From: Deltaproteobacteria bacterium
GTDB lineage: Bacteria > Myxococcota > B64-G9
Direction: 5' to 3'
NCBI GenBank assembly: GCA_019307065.1
Contig: JAFDKH010000006.1
Coordinates: 42,881 to 106,880 of the forward strand
Length of the DNA: 64,000 nucleotides
Shown: piece after piece, positions 1 to 10,123 of the stretch
Layout of the letters: each line of letters opens with the position of its first letter
How positions within the stretch are numbered: the stretch's first letter is position 1
Translations under genes and position numbers: made by a program
The notes under the pieces: model-generated
Told to the model about the DNA's origin: nothing
The model's database searches: none
The model's input: the letters and a program-made list of their open reading frames with translations, nothing else

Positions 1-858
1 GGTTCGATGGGCTGGGCGCAGAGCGAGTTGGCCAGTAACTTCTCCACCTTTATCGAATCGGCCGAAACCATGGATGTCGATTTCCACGTCGGAGTAATCG
101 CCACCGAAGTCAACGACCCCGAAACCGACCAGGGCTCCCCGCCGCGGGACATTTTTCCGGGTGTTCTGATTCAAACAGATACCAGCCCGAAAATCATTAC
201 CAACACGACTCCCGATGTCTCGGGTGCGTTTGCCAACAACGTCAAGATCGGCACCTGCTGTTCGGATGAACAAGAGGCCGGTTTGCAGGCCGCCTGGATG
301 GCTCTTAGCCCGCCCAACGTGGACGATCCCAGCATGAACGCCGGCTTCCTGCGCGAAGATGCCAAGCTGTATATTATCTGCGTCAGTGACGAGCAGGATC
401 AATCCAAGGGCACGCCCGATTTCTATGTCGACTATTTCTCTTCGATCAAGGGCTATCGCAACACTGAAATGATGAAGGTCAGCGCAATTGTGATTCCTTC
501 GCCCAAGCCAGGCGGCTGCGGGGCCGATTCTTCTTCGCCGGGCACCCGCTATATCGAGGTAGCCGACCGGACCGGGGGTATTTTTGAATCGCTCTGCACC
601 AGTAACTGGGCCCAGGCCCTGGACAACCTGGGAATCGACGCCTTCGCCTCGATTCGCGAATTCCCGCTCTCGCGGCCGGCCGACGAGAACACCATTGTAG
701 TTACCATCAACGACGTCGAGATTCCCGAGGCCTCCAGCGAGGGTGGGGCCGACGGCTGGACATATTACGAAGACACCAATACCATATACTTTGGAGATGA
801 TTACGTTCCCGAAAAGGGAGACAAGATAGAAGTTTCGTATACTGCAGTTTGTCTGTAG
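1..858 (+). CDS. VWA-like domain protein, C-terminal part (5' end outside window)
   Basis: Open frame from base 1 (GSMGWAQSELASNF...); closely matches the C-terminal part of the next ORF (GSMSEEQSDLINNF..., GTCCSDEQEAGL, FPLSRPAD). Confidence 0.8.
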   Translation, partial: GSMGWAQSELASNFSTFIESAETMDVDFHVGVIATEVNDPETDQGSPPRDIFPGVLIQTDTSPKIITNTTPDVSGAFANNVKIGTCCSDEQEAGLQAAWMALSPPNVDDPSMNAGFLREDAKLYIICVSDEQDQSKGTPDFYVDYFSSIKGYRNTEMMKVSAIVIPSPKPGGCGADSSSPGTRYIEVADRTGGIFESLCTSNWAQALDNLGIDAFASIREFPLSRPADENTIVVTINDVEIPEASSEGGADGWTYYEDTNTIYFGDDYVPEKGDKIEVSYTAVCL

Positions 859-894
859 TTCGCGCGGTTTTTTTGCCGCGAGGAGGATAGAGCC

Positions 895-3800
895 ATGAAG
901 CCGAATCGTGCAATCCTGTTTTTATCGGCCCTGATGCTTTTCTTGGTAGCCGTGAATTGCGAGTGCGACGACGGGGGCGGGGTGGAAACCGCCGCACCGA
1001 ATGTCGACAGGTTCCATGTCGGTGATTCGGAAACTCCGCTGCCGATCGACCAATTCTCCGATACACCCGAGTCGGGCGAGTTGTCGATCGACTTCGGCTT
1101 GATAGACGTGGATACGATTGGCCGCAAATACTTGTTTTTTCGCAACGGCGGCAAGTCCGATCTGATCTTGTCCAACGTTGAGATGAACGCGGGTTCGAGT
1201 GCCGATTTCATGGTGGCCTGCAACAAGGCCGGCATCTTTTCCGACTGCCCGATTACCGGCGGCGAAACTTTGGCGATCCCGTCCGGGGCTGACCTGGTTT
1301 TCCAGGTGTCCTATGCTCCCAAGGATGTCGGACTCGATAGCGGCAGTTTCGTAATCCAGCTCAACGTTCCCGATCATAAAACCATTACAGTAAATCTCAA
1401 CGGCGAGGGCGTGACTCCCGAGGTCAAGGTATGCATAACCGAGTGCATCGGCGATCAAAACGGGGCCGCTTGTATGGCCGGAACAGAAATATGTAACGAC
1501 GCCGTAGCCCCGGATGACTTGCAGATGCCCTTTGGCGAGGTGGACATGGACACCACTTTGCGGCGCCACGTAGTCATCACCAACCAGGGCGATCGGCCAC
1601 TCCAAATCAGCGGGCTCAGTTTTTCGACCGGTGACTTCAACCAGTTCCAGATCGACAAGAACGGCCAAGATCTGCCCGGCATTTTGCCGGTCGGCCAGCA
1701 GGCCGAGATTTTCGTGATCTACGATCCGGGAACCGGGGGTGCCCATAGTTGTGCTTTGAAGATTGTTTCGAATGACGTCAACGAGCGTGAAATACGGGTG
1801 CAGCTTAGCGGCCTGGCCATGGCCCCCCGGGTTTGTCCCAGCCCGCTGTTTCTGGATTTTGGCAACGTGGCTTCGGGCGAAACCCTGGTCAAGACCTTCG
1901 AAGTCAAGAATTGCGGTTTGCTCGATTTGAATTTGATGAACGTGGCCATGAACATAGATTCCAGCTCGGATTTTACATTATTGAACTTGCCCGGCTTGCC
2001 GCTGAACCTGCCCCCGGATCAAGTCGTCAATATCGAAGTTCAGTACGCCCCGCCTTCCCAGGGTACCGATCACGGCGGGGTCGATCTCTTTTCGAATGAC
2101 CCGGCCTCGAACCCGGGCAACAATTTAACCGGCACGGTGGCCCTGTCGGGGCAGTCTATTCCGCGAGCCTGCGACATTCAGGCCACTCCATTTGCGATTA
2201 GTTTCGGCGGCGTGGTCGTCAACGGTGACCAGACAGTCGACTTGATTATCAGCAACCAGGGGACCGACACCTGCATCTTGAATGACGCAGCCATAACTGC
2301 AAATTCGGCCAACAACGAATTTGAAATAGTAAGTCAACCGAGCGCCAATACCAACTTCGACCCGGGCGATACCTTGGTGATTCAAGTCAAGTACCACCCG
2401 ATCAATCTCGGTTCGGATGTCGGCACCCTGACCTTGTACGGCAACGACAAGGACGCCAGCGAAATTCCAGTCGATCTGAACGGCAGCGGGGTCGACTCGG
2501 CTGTTTGCGATCTGAGGGTGACTCCCACCAGCCAGAATTTCGGCATGATCAAGGTCAACAACACCCAGGCCGCGGCAGTTGTATTAGAAAACCGGGGCCA
2601 GGAAGTCTGTTCGATCACCCGGCTAGAATTAAAGCAAAGCGCCATGCAGCCGGGTAACTTAGAAATCACTTCGAACCATTCGTTGCCGATTACCCTGGTT
2701 GGCGGGGCTTCGACTCAGGTCGAAATCACCTTTGCGCCCGATCACCCCGGCGATCACAAGAGCTATCTGTGGCTCAACGCCAACGATCCCGATCTGCAAA
2801 TCGGAGGAATCGATTGCATCTGGAACAAGGGCGCAGCAATCGCCATGGGTGAGGCTTGCATATCGATCAAGGGCAGCTCCGCCGAGGGTACCATCGCGGT
2901 GGTTCCGGCCGAACTGGATTTCGGGGTTGTGACTGTCGGCTGCGCCTCGCCCGAACTGCACGTGACGGTCTACAACCTGGGCGGCATCGCTTTGAACATC
3001 AGCAGTATCTATCTGGCTGATCCGGGCGGGCCGTTTCAGATTCGGTCGGCCCCGAATACACCGACAGTAATCAATCCGGGTTCAGATATTGAACTACGTT
3101 TGCGTTATGTCCCGCCTGATACCAATACACATCATTCGACTTTGTACATCGAGTCGGATGCATCCAACGCGCCCTTGTTCGGCGTGCCGCTTTACGGACG
3201 CGGGACGAATATCACCGATCAAACGGATGTCTTTCACCAGCCCGACCAGGTCAAATCGGATGTCCTGTTCGTGATCGACAACTCCGGTTCGATGAGCGAA
3301 GAGCAATCTGACCTGATCAATAACTTCGACTCATTCATCAACCACGCCATAACCCTGGATGTGGATTTTCACATCGGCGTAATCACGACCGAGGTCAATG
3401 ACGCCGAAACCGGACAGGGCAGCCCGTCTAGAGATATTTATCCGGGTGTTCTGGTGCATCCGTCCAGCCGGCCCAAGATCATCACCAACACTACGCCCAA
3501 CCTGACCGATGCTTTCACCGACAACGCCAATGTCGGCACCTGTTGTTCGGACGAGCAGGAAGCCGGCCTGGAAGCGGCCTGGATGGCACTCAGCCCCGGT
3601 TACATCGATGACCCGGCCAAGAACGGCGGGTTTCTGCGCGAAGACGCCAAGTTGTACATTATCTTGTTGAGCGACGAGCAGGATCAGTCCGCCGGCGATC
3701 CTGATTTCTACGTGGACTTCTTTTCCTCGATCAAGGGTTACCGCAATACCGAGCGGATGGCTGTCTCGGCCATCGTCGGTGACTCACCCAGCGGTTGCGC

Positions 3801-4146
3801 CACAGCCGATAACGGCTCGCGCTACATCGAAGTCGCCAATCGGACTGGAGGCATTTTCGTGTCGATCTGCACCTCCAACTGGGCCCAGTCTTTGCAAAGC
3901 CTGGGGTTGGACGCCTTCGCCGCCATCCGTGAATTCCCCTTGTCGCGGCCGGCGGATTCGAATTCGATTGTCGTGACCGTCAATGGTTCCACTGTTCCCA
4001 AGGCGAGTTGCAATGATTGTGATGCCTGCCACGACGGCTGGGTCTACTATCCCGACACAAACACGATTTGTTTCGGAGCCAACTACGTGCCCGAGATGGG
4101 CGATGTGATCAACGTCAGTTACACGGCCGAGTGCATTATTCCCTGA
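895..4146 (+). CDS. Choice-of-anchor-D repeat protein with C-terminal VWA-like domain, putative lipoprotein
   Basis: N-terminal hydrophobic segment ending in VNC; repeated 'LDFGNV..G....V...N.G...L.I......F' Ig-like modules; 'DVLFVIDNSGSM' MIDAS-type motif. Confidence 0.85.
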   Translation: MKPNRAILFLSALMLFLVAVNCECDDGGGVETAAPNVDRFHVGDSETPLPIDQFSDTPESGELSIDFGLIDVDTIGRKYLFFRNGGKSDLILSNVEMNAGSSADFMVACNKAGIFSDCPITGGETLAIPSGADLVFQVSYAPKDVGLDSGSFVIQLNVPDHKTITVNLNGEGVTPEVKVCITECIGDQNGAACMAGTEICNDAVAPDDLQMPFGEVDMDTTLRRHVVITNQGDRPLQISGLSFSTGDFNQFQIDKNGQDLPGILPVGQQAEIFVIYDPGTGGAHSCALKIVSNDVNEREIRVQLSGLAMAPRVCPSPLFLDFGNVASGETLVKTFEVKNCGLLDLNLMNVAMNIDSSSDFTLLNLPGLPLNLPPDQVVNIEVQYAPPSQGTDHGGVDLFSNDPASNPGNNLTGTVALSGQSIPRACDIQATPFAISFGGVVVNGDQTVDLIISNQGTDTCILNDAAITANSANNEFEIVSQPSANTNFDPGDTLVIQVKYHPINLGSDVGTLTLYGNDKDASEIPVDLNGSGVDSAVCDLRVTPTSQNFGMIKVNNTQAAAVVLENRGQEVCSITRLELKQSAMQPGNLEITSNHSLPITLVGGASTQVEITFAPDHPGDHKSYLWLNANDPDLQIGGIDCIWNKGAAIAMGEACISIKGSSAEGTIAVVPAELDFGVVTVGCASPELHVTVYNLGGIALNISSIYLADPGGPFQIRSAPNTPTVINPGSDIELRLRYVPPDTNTHHSTLYIESDASNAPLFGVPLYGRGTNITDQTDVFHQPDQVKSDVLFVIDNSGSMSEEQSDLINNFDSFINHAITLDVDFHIGVITTEVNDAETGQGSPSRDIYPGVLVHPSSRPKIITNTTPNLTDAFTDNANVGTCCSDEQEAGLEAAWMALSPGYIDDPAKNGGFLREDAKLYIILLSDEQDQSAGDPDFYVDFFSSIKGYRNTERMAVSAIVGDSPSGCATADNGSRYIEVANRTGGIFVSICTSNWAQSLQSLGLDAFAAIREFPLSRPADSNSIVVTVNGSTVPKASCNDCDACHDGWVYYPDTNTICFGANYVPEMGDVINVSYTAECIIP

Positions 4147-4218
4147 TTATCCTCTTGTCACTTTGACCCTGAGCTTCAAGGCCGGAGGGTTTTAACCTCT
4201 GCCGTTGTGGAGGCGCGC

Positions 4219-5886
4219 ATGAAAACCAATGATCAAAATTCCAGCCTGAGCCGCAAATTGCTAACCGGCAGTTTGCTGCTATTTTGCGCCAGTCTGCTCT
4301 GTGCGCCCAGCTGTCAGGAGAAACCGGCCGATTCGCGCCCTGCCGCGAAGGAGAAAAAAGCAGCTGCCGAAAACAAGCCTCCCAAGACGGCTCCTTCGGC
4401 AGCGGTTTTTTTGCCACAGGTAGCCGGCGGATTTTATCCGGCCGATGCGGGTGATTTGAAAAGTTTGCTCAGCCGGCAACTCGAAGCTGCCACACCCGCT
4501 GCCGCTAAAGTCAAAGGCGATCTGCTGGGGATCTTCGTGCCGCATGCCGGCTACCGCTACTCGGGCCCGGTTGCCGCGCAGGCCTTTGCCGCCTTACATG
4601 GGCGAAAGTACGAACGGGTTGTCGTGTTGGGCCCGGCCCACCGCAGAAACTTCGCGCAGCCGGCTTTGCTGGACGCGAGTGCCTACCGAACACCCCTGGG
4701 AGATATTCCGATCGATCGGTCTGCCATAAAACGTCTGGCTGCCAGCGGAGCGGCCAGGGTCGACGAATCCAAGTTCAGAGACGAGCATGCTCTCGAAGTC
4801 GAGTTGCCTTTTCTGCAGGCCAGCCTTGCGGATTTTAAACTGGTACCGATAATGATCTCACGGGCCGACCCGGCCGCGACTTTGAAACTGGCCCGGGCTC
4901 TGAACGATATTTTTCCATCGAAAGACACTTTGTTTGTCGCCAGCACGGACATGTCGCATGACTTCCCCTACGAAGTCGCGGTTGCCATGGACAAAAACGC
5001 GATCCGTTTGATCAAGGCCCTGGACTCGAAAGGTTTGCAGGCCGCCTATCAAGAGTATCGCCGAGCTGGAATGGGAGTGAAACTGAACAAAGACGGCCGG
5101 CCCGAACCCAATTGCGCCCAGCTGTGCGGAATGGGCCCGGTTTTGACCCTGTTGGAGTTGGCCCGCATGCACCCGGCCGCCAAAGTCGAAATCCTGGATG
5201 TGCGCAACTCGGGCGATATCGTCGGCGACAAGAGCAGCCGCATCGTCGGCTACTTTTCAGCCACCGTAAGTTTAGAAAAGCCCAGGCCGGCTGCCAAGAA
5301 GAAGACCTCGGGCTCGACCGGCGACTTCCTGAACCAAGAGGAAAAACAGGCGTTATTGAAGATTGCACGAACTACCCTGGAAGTTTACTTAGACAGTAAA
5401 GAAGTGAAGGACTTCGAGCCGACTTTGCCCAAGCTAAAAGAGCCCGGGGCCGCTTTTGTAACCTTGAAAAAACACGGCCGGCTCAAAGGCTGCATCGGTT
5501 ACATGGAACCCGTCGATCCTTTGTGGAAAATGATTCGCGATCGAGTCATTGACGCTGCCGTGCATGATTCACGCTTTAAGCCGGTAACCAAAGAAGAGCT
5601 AAAAGACATCACCATCGAAATCTCGGTTCTCTCGCCGCGGGTCTTGGTCAAAGACCCGCTCAAAGAGATTGTGATCGGCCGCGACGGAGCCTGGCTGGAG
5701 ATCGGCCGGTCGCGAGGCGTCTTTTTGCCGCAGGTCCCGGTCGAGCAGCACTGGGATACGGTTGAGATCTATCTGGACCACCTGTGCCGCAAAGCCCGCG
5801 TCAACCAGCCCGGTTGCTGGAAATCGGCCGAGGCCCGCCTTCAGCGCTTTACCGCCCTGGTATTTTCAGAGGCTGGGCACGAATAG
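4219..5886 (+). CDS. MEMO1-family (AmmeMemoRadiSam protein B) fused to AMMECR1 domain (protein A), with export/lipoprotein-like N-terminus
   Basis: GGFYPAD...GIFVPHAGYRYSGPVAA...VVLGPAHR...STDMSHD (MEMO) then AAFVTLKKHGRLKGCIGYMEP...AAVHDSRF (AMMECR1); ATG with GGAGG 5-6 nt upstream. Confidence 0.88.
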   Translation: MKTNDQNSSLSRKLLTGSLLLFCASLLCAPSCQEKPADSRPAAKEKKAAAENKPPKTAPSAAVFLPQVAGGFYPADAGDLKSLLSRQLEAATPAAAKVKGDLLGIFVPHAGYRYSGPVAAQAFAALHGRKYERVVVLGPAHRRNFAQPALLDASAYRTPLGDIPIDRSAIKRLAASGAARVDESKFRDEHALEVELPFLQASLADFKLVPIMISRADPAATLKLARALNDIFPSKDTLFVASTDMSHDFPYEVAVAMDKNAIRLIKALDSKGLQAAYQEYRRAGMGVKLNKDGRPEPNCAQLCGMGPVLTLLELARMHPAAKVEILDVRNSGDIVGDKSSRIVGYFSATVSLEKPRPAAKKKTSGSTGDFLNQEEKQALLKIARTTLEVYLDSKEVKDFEPTLPKLKEPGAAFVTLKKHGRLKGCIGYMEPVDPLWKMIRDRVIDAAVHDSRFKPVTKEELKDITIEISVLSPRVLVKDPLKEIVIGRDGAWLEIGRSRGVFLPQVPVEQHWDTVEIYLDHLCRKARVNQPGCWKSAEARLQRFTALVFSEAGHE

Positions 5887-5917
5887 AAAAGCGTATCTGT
5901 TTTCGTGTTCGACCTAA

Positions 5918-6979
5918 CTAAGGGCTCACGTAACTCTCGAGGTCTTGGTATTTCGAGCAGGCATTTTGAAAAGGTGTTGCCCAATCACCGGTGAAGTTGG
6001 TGTTGTTCAATACCTCGATGTGCAGGTGCGGGCCGTAGGAGTAGCCCAGGTCTCCCATCTCGGCGATCTTTTGGCCCTTGGTTACGCAATCGCCGACTGA
6101 AACATTGGCCGAGCGGTTGTGACCGTAGGTGGAGTAGAACCCCGGGCTGTGCTTGACGATTATCGCGTATGGTCCCCGGCCGATAGTCGGGCCGTCGAGC
6201 CACATCGGGCCGATGTAAACGACTTTGCCGGAGGCGATAGACACAATGCGTTCACCGTTGGTGCCGCAAATGTCTGTGCCGGTGTGGAACCCGCAGGTTT
6301 GATAGTCGACCGGTACGCCGAAGGCCTGGCATACCCAGTGAATGTTCGGGCAGGGCCATGTAAAACTTGTCGGCTTGGCGCCCTCTCCGCAGGGGGGCGT
6401 ATCGGTCACGCAGATGTTGTCTTCGCAGAGGGGAAAGTCCTCCAGGGTGCAGTGGGCGTCGGTTCGGCAGGCGACACAGCTTTGCTCCAGGCAGTAGGGC
6501 TGGGAGGCCTCAGTGCACTCCTGATCGGTCAGGCAACCGGAAGTGCGGCAGGTTCCCTGTAGGCATAGTGGTTGGGCCTGGTCCGTACAGTGTGCGTCTG
6601 CGCGGCATTCAACGCAGGTATTGGTCAGACAATAGGGTCTGTCCAGGGTCGTGCAGTCTTCGTCCTGGGTGCACCCGCTTTGGACACAGCTACCGGCCTG
6701 GCATGTGAATATACCGGTTTGCGGACAGTCACCGTCGTCTCGACAGGCAACACAACGGCTGTCAACACACCAGGCTTGGCCGGATTCGGTGCACTCATTG
6801 TCGCTGATGCAACCGGTCGAGATCGGAACACAAACCGCCTCCAGGCAGTGGTACCGGAGAGGATCGGGACAATCGGCGGGCGTGGTACATTTTGTTGGCG
6901 CCCCGCCGGAGCAACTCACTTGTGCCAGGATCAGCACAGCGACGGTCAGGCTCAAGATGACAACAGCCTTGGTTCTCAT
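5918..6979 (-). CDS. M23-family peptidase with N-terminal Cys-rich repeats, putative lipoprotein
   Basis: HTGTDI and GPHLHIEV M23 metal motifs; Cys-rich repeats (CTDQAQPLCLQGTC); start with AAAGGAG. Confidence 0.85.
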   Translation of the reverse strand: MRTKAVVILSLTVAVLILAQVSCSGGAPTKCTTPADCPDPLRYHCLEAVCVPISTGCISDNECTESGQAWCVDSRCVACRDDGDCPQTGIFTCQAGSCVQSGCTQDEDCTTLDRPYCLTNTCVECRADAHCTDQAQPLCLQGTCRTSGCLTDQECTEASQPYCLEQSCVACRTDAHCTLEDFPLCEDNICVTDTPPCGEGAKPTSFTWPCPNIHWVCQAFGVPVDYQTCGFHTGTDICGTNGERIVSIASGKVVYIGPMWLDGPTIGRGPYAIIVKHSPGFYSTYGHNRSANVSVGDCVTKGQKIAEMGDLGYSYGPHLHIEVLNNTNFTGDWATPFQNACSKYQDLESYVSP

Positions 6980-7005
6980 CTTAGCTCCTTTTTGCAGACT
7001 ACGAA

Positions 7006-8499
7006 TCAGTAACAAACCTTATCTGCCAGCAAAACTTCGATCTTGTCGGTAACAGAAGTCGATGCTGCCAGATCGGCGAAGCCGTCTCCGTTCAGATCGC
7101 GAGCCACTATTCCGCTGGGCCGGCCTGAAACCGGATATTGCACCGCGGAGGCAAAACCCCCGCCTTCAACAGCAAACATTACACTGATGCTGTCGGTCAG
7201 GAAATTTGCCACGGCTAGATCGAGCAACCCGTCTGAATTGAAATCAGCCGCCGCGGCGGTCCGCGGTTCACCGTTTGGTTCGGTGGTGAAGGCCAGCGGG
7301 GCTGCCAGGCTGCCGTCGCTGTTTCCGCGCAGCAAGCTCACCGAGTGAGCGTAGCGGTTGACGCTGACGATATCGTTGTGGCCGTCACGGTTGAAATCGT
7401 TAATAAGCAGATGGGTGCAGCCTTGCCCGGCATCGAAATCCGCCCGTGCTCCCAGAGATCCGTCCGGCTGTGCCAACCATACACTTGCAGTGTTGGCCGT
7501 GCGGTTGGCGGCAACAACGTCCAGCCGACCGTCAGCGTTCAGGTCACCCAACGCGACCCAAACGGGTTCGGCTGCTCCGGGCAGGGTGCTTTCAACCACA
7601 AAGCCACCGTCCCCGTCCCCGGCCAGTATGATCAGTTGATTGCGTCCGTGGTCGGCAACGATCAGGTCAAGGTCTGTGTCTCCGTTCACGTCTCCGGCGG
7701 CAATGCCGAGTAGCGTACCGCCGACATCGATCAACTGGGCATTGGCAAAATCAAACTGGCCGGCCGCCAGGGTCTGGTTTTTCAAAATGGCCACCTTGCC
7801 GGTGAAGTCGGCGGCGGCGATGTCCGTCAAACCGTTTGAATTAAAATCCGCCAGGGCCGTGACCCAGGGCCCGGAGCCGGCTGGAAAGCTCAGCGGCGAG
7901 CCGAAACTGCCGTTGCCCAGGTTTGGCAGCACCACGACCGAGGAGGCGTCATCCGAGCCCACTACGAGATCAAGGGCGCCGTCTCCGTCCAGGTCAGCGG
8001 AGTTGAGAAAGGCCGGGTCTTCCGGCCCGGTATACGGCTGGGCGACCCCGAAGGTGCCGGTCGGATCACAGCATTCTCCCTGGCGCGGCGTGTTTTCACA
8101 TTGCCTGTCCCGGCAACTGTCGATCGTGCATGGATCATTGTCGTCGCAGTCCGCGTCCAAAGCGCAGCCTCCGTCACACTTAGTGTCCAATTCATCCGTC
8201 CAGCCGTCACAGTCATCATCCAGGTCGTTTTCGCAGGTGCCCGGGTGATCTTTGCCTTCGACTGAACAGCAACGATTTTGATTGCAGCAAAGACCGTCTA
8301 TACAGGCCCACCCGGCGGGGCAGTCCAATTGCTGGCAATCAGCTAAGCGGCAGGTCTCATAGAAACATAAGAGCGTGCCTTCGCAATCCAGATCCGTCTG
8401 GCAGCTGTCTCCTTCTTTGGAAATAGACGAAAAGCAGCCGCCGCCCAGTAAAAAAACGAACAGGCAGCTTACCACAACGCACGAACTGGCAGATTTCAC
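7006..8499 (-). CDS. FG-GAP/VCBS repeat lipoprotein with Cys-rich N-terminus
   Basis: Repeated 'ADLDGDGALDLVVG', 'GDVNGDTDLDLIVAD', 'RDLNGDGFADLA'; GTG start with AAGGAG. Confidence 0.85.
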   Translation of the reverse strand: MKSASSCVVVSCLFVFLLGGGCFSSISKEGDSCQTDLDCEGTLLCFYETCRLADCQQLDCPAGWACIDGLCCNQNRCCSVEGKDHPGTCENDLDDDCDGWTDELDTKCDGGCALDADCDDNDPCTIDSCRDRQCENTPRQGECCDPTGTFGVAQPYTGPEDPAFLNSADLDGDGALDLVVGSDDASSVVVLPNLGNGSFGSPLSFPAGSGPWVTALADFNSNGLTDIAAADFTGKVAILKNQTLAAGQFDFANAQLIDVGGTLLGIAAGDVNGDTDLDLIVADHGRNQLIILAGDGDGGFVVESTLPGAAEPVWVALGDLNADGRLDVVAANRTANTASVWLAQPDGSLGARADFDAGQGCTHLLINDFNRDGHNDIVSVNRYAHSVSLLRGNSDGSLAAPLAFTTEPNGEPRTAAAADFNSDGLLDLAVANFLTDSISVMFAVEGGGFASAVQYPVSGRPSGIVARDLNGDGFADLAASTSVTDKIEVLLADKVCY

Positions 8500-8632
8500 G
8501 ATAGTGCTCCTTGTTTTTCTTTGTCATTTGCAATAATAACTTACTAATGCAATTTAGTTAAGCATCGATGGAGCTTGACTATATCGAGAGCAGATCCTTG
8601 ACGAAGCCAGATAACGGCTCGGAGGGAGTTTG

Positions 8633-9205
8633 ATGAAGAGAAACCCCGTTCTCTACATTCTGATCGCATTCGGCGCTCTTCTACTGCACCTTTTTTGGCG
8701 GGCCTTTCGCGACAGGTTGCGCCACGGCACTTATATAGAAGGACGCGAGGCGGGGCGTCGCGCCATCGAGACCTATCACGGCAAGTTCGTATTCGACCCG
8801 CGTAGTCGCAATATCCGTATTAAAACACCCAAGGGGGGCCTGTTCCGCCTGGCCTATGATGACATAGTCTGTCTGAACTTCGAGAAGGGCTGGCAGCAAG
8901 CGACGATGTCCGAGTTCCTCTTCGAGGACTCCAGCATCTTAGACCTGAGCGGCAGGTACCGCGACCGCATGCACAGCTACAATGTCTTTATCAAGACCCG
9001 CAACGGGACGGTCCCATTTTTTACTGTCTCGCAGTACGAGGTGCGCGATTTTTTGGATTTCGTCACCCCCATCTTGCAGGGCATCCTGAAGCTGCTGCAC
9101 CTTCGGCGCAATGTCCGCGACTACGCCAACGAGATCCGCGACAAGGTAACGCAGGCCTTCGCCAGCGAGGGCATTCAACTCCAGCCCGGTCGCGACTGGA
9201 TGTAG
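8633..9205 (+). CDS. Hypothetical protein with N-terminal membrane segment
   Basis: ORF with SD GGAGGG before ATG; LYILIAFGALLLHLFW TM segment; no family recognised. Confidence 0.65.
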   Translation: MKRNPVLYILIAFGALLLHLFWRAFRDRLRHGTYIEGREAGRRAIETYHGKFVFDPRSRNIRIKTPKGGLFRLAYDDIVCLNFEKGWQQATMSEFLFEDSSILDLSGRYRDRMHSYNVFIKTRNGTVPFFTVSQYEVRDFLDFVTPILQGILKLLHLRRNVRDYANEIRDKVTQAFASEGIQLQPGRDWM

Positions 9206-9313
9206 CTTTTTGCCACTCTTTCTAACTTGACAAATTGGTAAAATCTCGTTTTTAGTCAACTATGTTAAGAATTCCCAAAGCTTTCTTTTCTTTTAGTTAC
9301 GAGGTGATTTGTC

Positions 9314-10123
9314 ATGAATCTTGAGACCGTTGTCTACGAGACAGACGAACAGGTGGGGATAGTCCGCCTCAATCGACCGGCGCGGATGAATGCCGTGATC
9401 GAGCAGATGTACCTGGACTTGCAGACCATAATGGACGAAGTTGCCAAGGATCCTAACGTACGGGTCTTGATCTTGACCGGTACTTCTTGGCAACGCGACC
9501 AGAAGACCAAACAGGCGTTTTGCGCCGGGGCCGATCTCAAGGAACACGCGGCGGGCAGTCGCTCAGCATGGCAGAAGCGCGAGTATATCATGCTGGCCCA
9601 CGAGACCACGCGCCGGCTACACGATCTGAAAATGCCGGTAATCGCAGTCGTCAACGGACCGGCCAGGGGGGCCGGGACCGAAATGGCTCTTAATTGCGAT
9701 TTCCTTTTCATGGCCGACGAGGCCAGCCTGGCCTTTAGCGAGACCGGCCTGGGTACCTTTGTGGGCGGTGGTGTTACCCGGCACCTGAGCCGGCTGATTG
9801 GCATGCAACTGGCCAAGTACCTGGTATACTCGGGCGAGGTACTCAGCGGCAAGCAGGCCGTCGCTGTTGGATTGGCCTTGCGCTCATTCCCCATTGATCA
9901 ACTGTTCCAGGAAAGTATGTCCTTCGCCCGCCGTCTTTCAAAGCGGGCGCCCGTTTCGATGGCCTTCGCCAAGGATCTGCTCCAGGCAGCACCGGGACGC
10001 GACTTGCGGACCGTTCTGCTGGCCGAGGCCGAGGCCATCCTGGCCTGCATGAACACGGCGGATTGGCACGAGGGCATCGCTTCATTCGCTGAAAAAAGAG
10101 AACCCGTTTTCGAGGGGAAGTGA
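9314..10123 (+). CDS. Enoyl-CoA hydratase/isomerase family protein
   Basis: Crotonase motifs: FCAGADLKEHAAG, AVVNGPARGAGTEMALNCDFLFMADEASLAFSETGLG. Confidence 0.9.
   Translation: MNLETVVYETDEQVGIVRLNRPARMNAVIEQMYLDLQTIMDEVAKDPNVRVLILTGTSWQRDQKTKQAFCAGADLKEHAAGSRSAWQKREYIMLAHETTRRLHDLKMPVIAVVNGPARGAGTEMALNCDFLFMADEASLAFSETGLGTFVGGGVTRHLSRLIGMQLAKYLVYSGEVLSGKQAVAVGLALRSFPIDQLFQESMSFARRLSKRAPVSMAFAKDLLQAAPGRDLRTVLLAEAEAILACMNTADWHEGIASFAEKREPVFEGK

Noticed and set aside
922-1746. 274-aa minus-strand ORF
   Set aside because: Antisense shadow of the choice-of-anchor-D gene
9255-9283. GTCAACTATGTTAAGAATTCCC upstream of enoyl-CoA hydratase resembles GTCAACTATGTTAAAAATCCCC at the lipase start (22989)
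   Set aside because: 24/29 match, but only two copies, AT-rich and no further homology; could be chance or a degenerate start; needs a genome-wide count
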